This document shows, piece by piece, positions 30,839 to 31,344 of a stretch of DNA of 31,344 nt. This DNA is from a virus. The stretch lies in IMG/VR virus record IMGVR_UViG_3300010300_000058, positions 1 through 31,344 of that record. One strand, written 5' to 3'. A program made the position numbers and the translations under genes. A model generated the notes under the pieces. The model saw nothing but the letters and a program-made list of their open reading frames with translations, made no database searches and was not told the origin of the DNA. The stretch's first letter is position 1, and the number at the start of each line of letters is the position of its first letter.

Positions 30839-31344
30839 TTATATTTAAATCGTTGAGGTTTAAGAATTTCCTATCTACAGGAAATAATTGGACTGATATT
30901 AATCTTAATAGATCTAAGTCTACTTTAATTGTAGGCCAGAATGGTGCTGGTAAATCTACTATGCTAGATGCAATTGCATTTGCTTTGTTTGGTAAACCGC
31001 ATCGTAATATTAATAAACCACAACTTGTAAACACAGTTAATAATAAAAACTGTGTCGTTGAAGTAACATTTGTAATAGGTAAATCACAATATAAAGTTGT
31101 ACGTGGCATTAAGCCAAACGTATTTGAAATTTGGAAGAACGGTGACATGATAAATCAATCGTCTCATTCCAAAGAGTACCAGAAGATCCTTGAACAAAAC
31201 ATCTTGAAGCTAAATCATAAAAGCTTTCATCAGATTGTTGTCTTGGGGTCCTCCTCCTTTGTTCCTTTCATGCAACTCCCTGCACAACACCGGCGAGATG
31301 TTATCGAGGATCTTCTGGACATTAACGTATTCTCTAAAATGAAT
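30835..31344 (+). CDS. 46: Recombination nuclease subunit gp46 (SbcC/Rad50-like), 3' end cut off
   Basis: The first 170 codons of gp46 (T4: 560 aa), an SMC-like ATPase working with gp47. It begins MIIFKSLRFKNFLSTGNNWT, close to the T4 opening. Walker A is GQNGAGKST at 34-42. The Q-loop region and conserved SSSFVPFMQLPAQHRRDVIE then DLLDINVFS are present before the window edge. The coiled coil, Zn hook and second half of the ATPase lie outside. Its ATG overlaps the gp47 stop by four bases. The gene is open through base 31344, so it is truncated only by the window. Confidence 0.95.
   Translation, partial: MIIFKSLRFKNFLSTGNNWTDINLNRSKSTLIVGQNGAGKSTMLDAIAFALFGKPHRNINKPQLVNTVNNKNCVVEVTFVIGKSQYKVVRGIKPNVFEIWKNGDMINQSSHSKEYQKILEQNILKLNHKSFHQIVVLGSSSFVPFMQLPAQHRRDVIEDLLDINVFSKMN

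Noticed and set aside
1-31344. Assigning the phage as a cyanophage because of bilin genes
   Set aside because: No photosystem, plastocyanin or high-light genes are seen here, and the reductase looks PcyX-like, a type reported from viruses of other marine bacteria. The host remains open.
1-31344. tRNA genes, integrase or insertion sequences
   Set aside because: No cloverleaf, tyrosine or serine recombinase, or transposase was recognised. A covariance-model scan was not possible, so tRNA absence is not proven.

Overview
The window is part of the genome of a T4-like contractile-tailed phage, most likely a marine one known from environmental sequence. The evidence is the T4 morphogenesis order gp13-14-15-16-17-18-19-20-67-68-21-22-23, followed by UvsY, UvsW, the late sigma factor gp55 and the SbcCD-like pair gp47/gp46. 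The DNA is AT-rich, genes are tightly packed with many ATGA-type overlaps, and six intergenic copies of the T4 late-promoter box TATAAATA precede structural genes. The host cannot be read directly. The bilin reductase resembles the PcyX class described from oceanic viruses thought to infect non-cyanobacterial hosts, and no photosystem gene is seen here, but the window is only part of a genome.

Layout. 1-11.8 kb: a tail-fibre/adhesin region with an Ig-like baseplate-type protein, a 1147-aa repeat fibre, two small virion proteins, a 1397-aa protein with seven ~50-aa binding repeats followed by a beta-helix-like region, a 506-aa fibre protein with an Asp-box, a glycine-rich adhesin and a possible fibre chaperone. 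11.8-13.4 kb: an accessory island with a compact heme oxygenase, an overlapping ferredoxin-dependent bilin reductase, and one reverse-strand cupin with its own sigma70-type promoter. 13.4-25.3 kb: neck, terminase, sheath, tube, portal, prohead core, protease, scaffold and major capsid protein, closed by a strong UUCG-loop terminator. 25.4-28.5 kb: a second tube-like protein, UvsY, a 58-aa protein, UvsW and an Sm-like protein. 28.5 kb to the end: a sigma70-like promoter overlapping an inverted repeat, then a coupled operon gp55 - 2OG/Fe(II) oxygenase - gp47 - gp46, the last cut by the window edge.

How the genes work together. The gp55 operon looks like early/middle transcription from a host-type promoter. 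gp55 would then direct RNA polymerase to the TATAAATA boxes that drive virion genes. UvsY, UvsW and gp46/47 serve recombination-dependent replication. The heme oxygenase and bilin reductase would act in sequence (heme to biliverdin to a phycobilin, probably phycoerythrobilin) using host ferredoxin. This two-gene pigment cassette between the adhesins and the neck gene is the most interesting part of the window. All functional calls come from reading the sequence; no database search was run.
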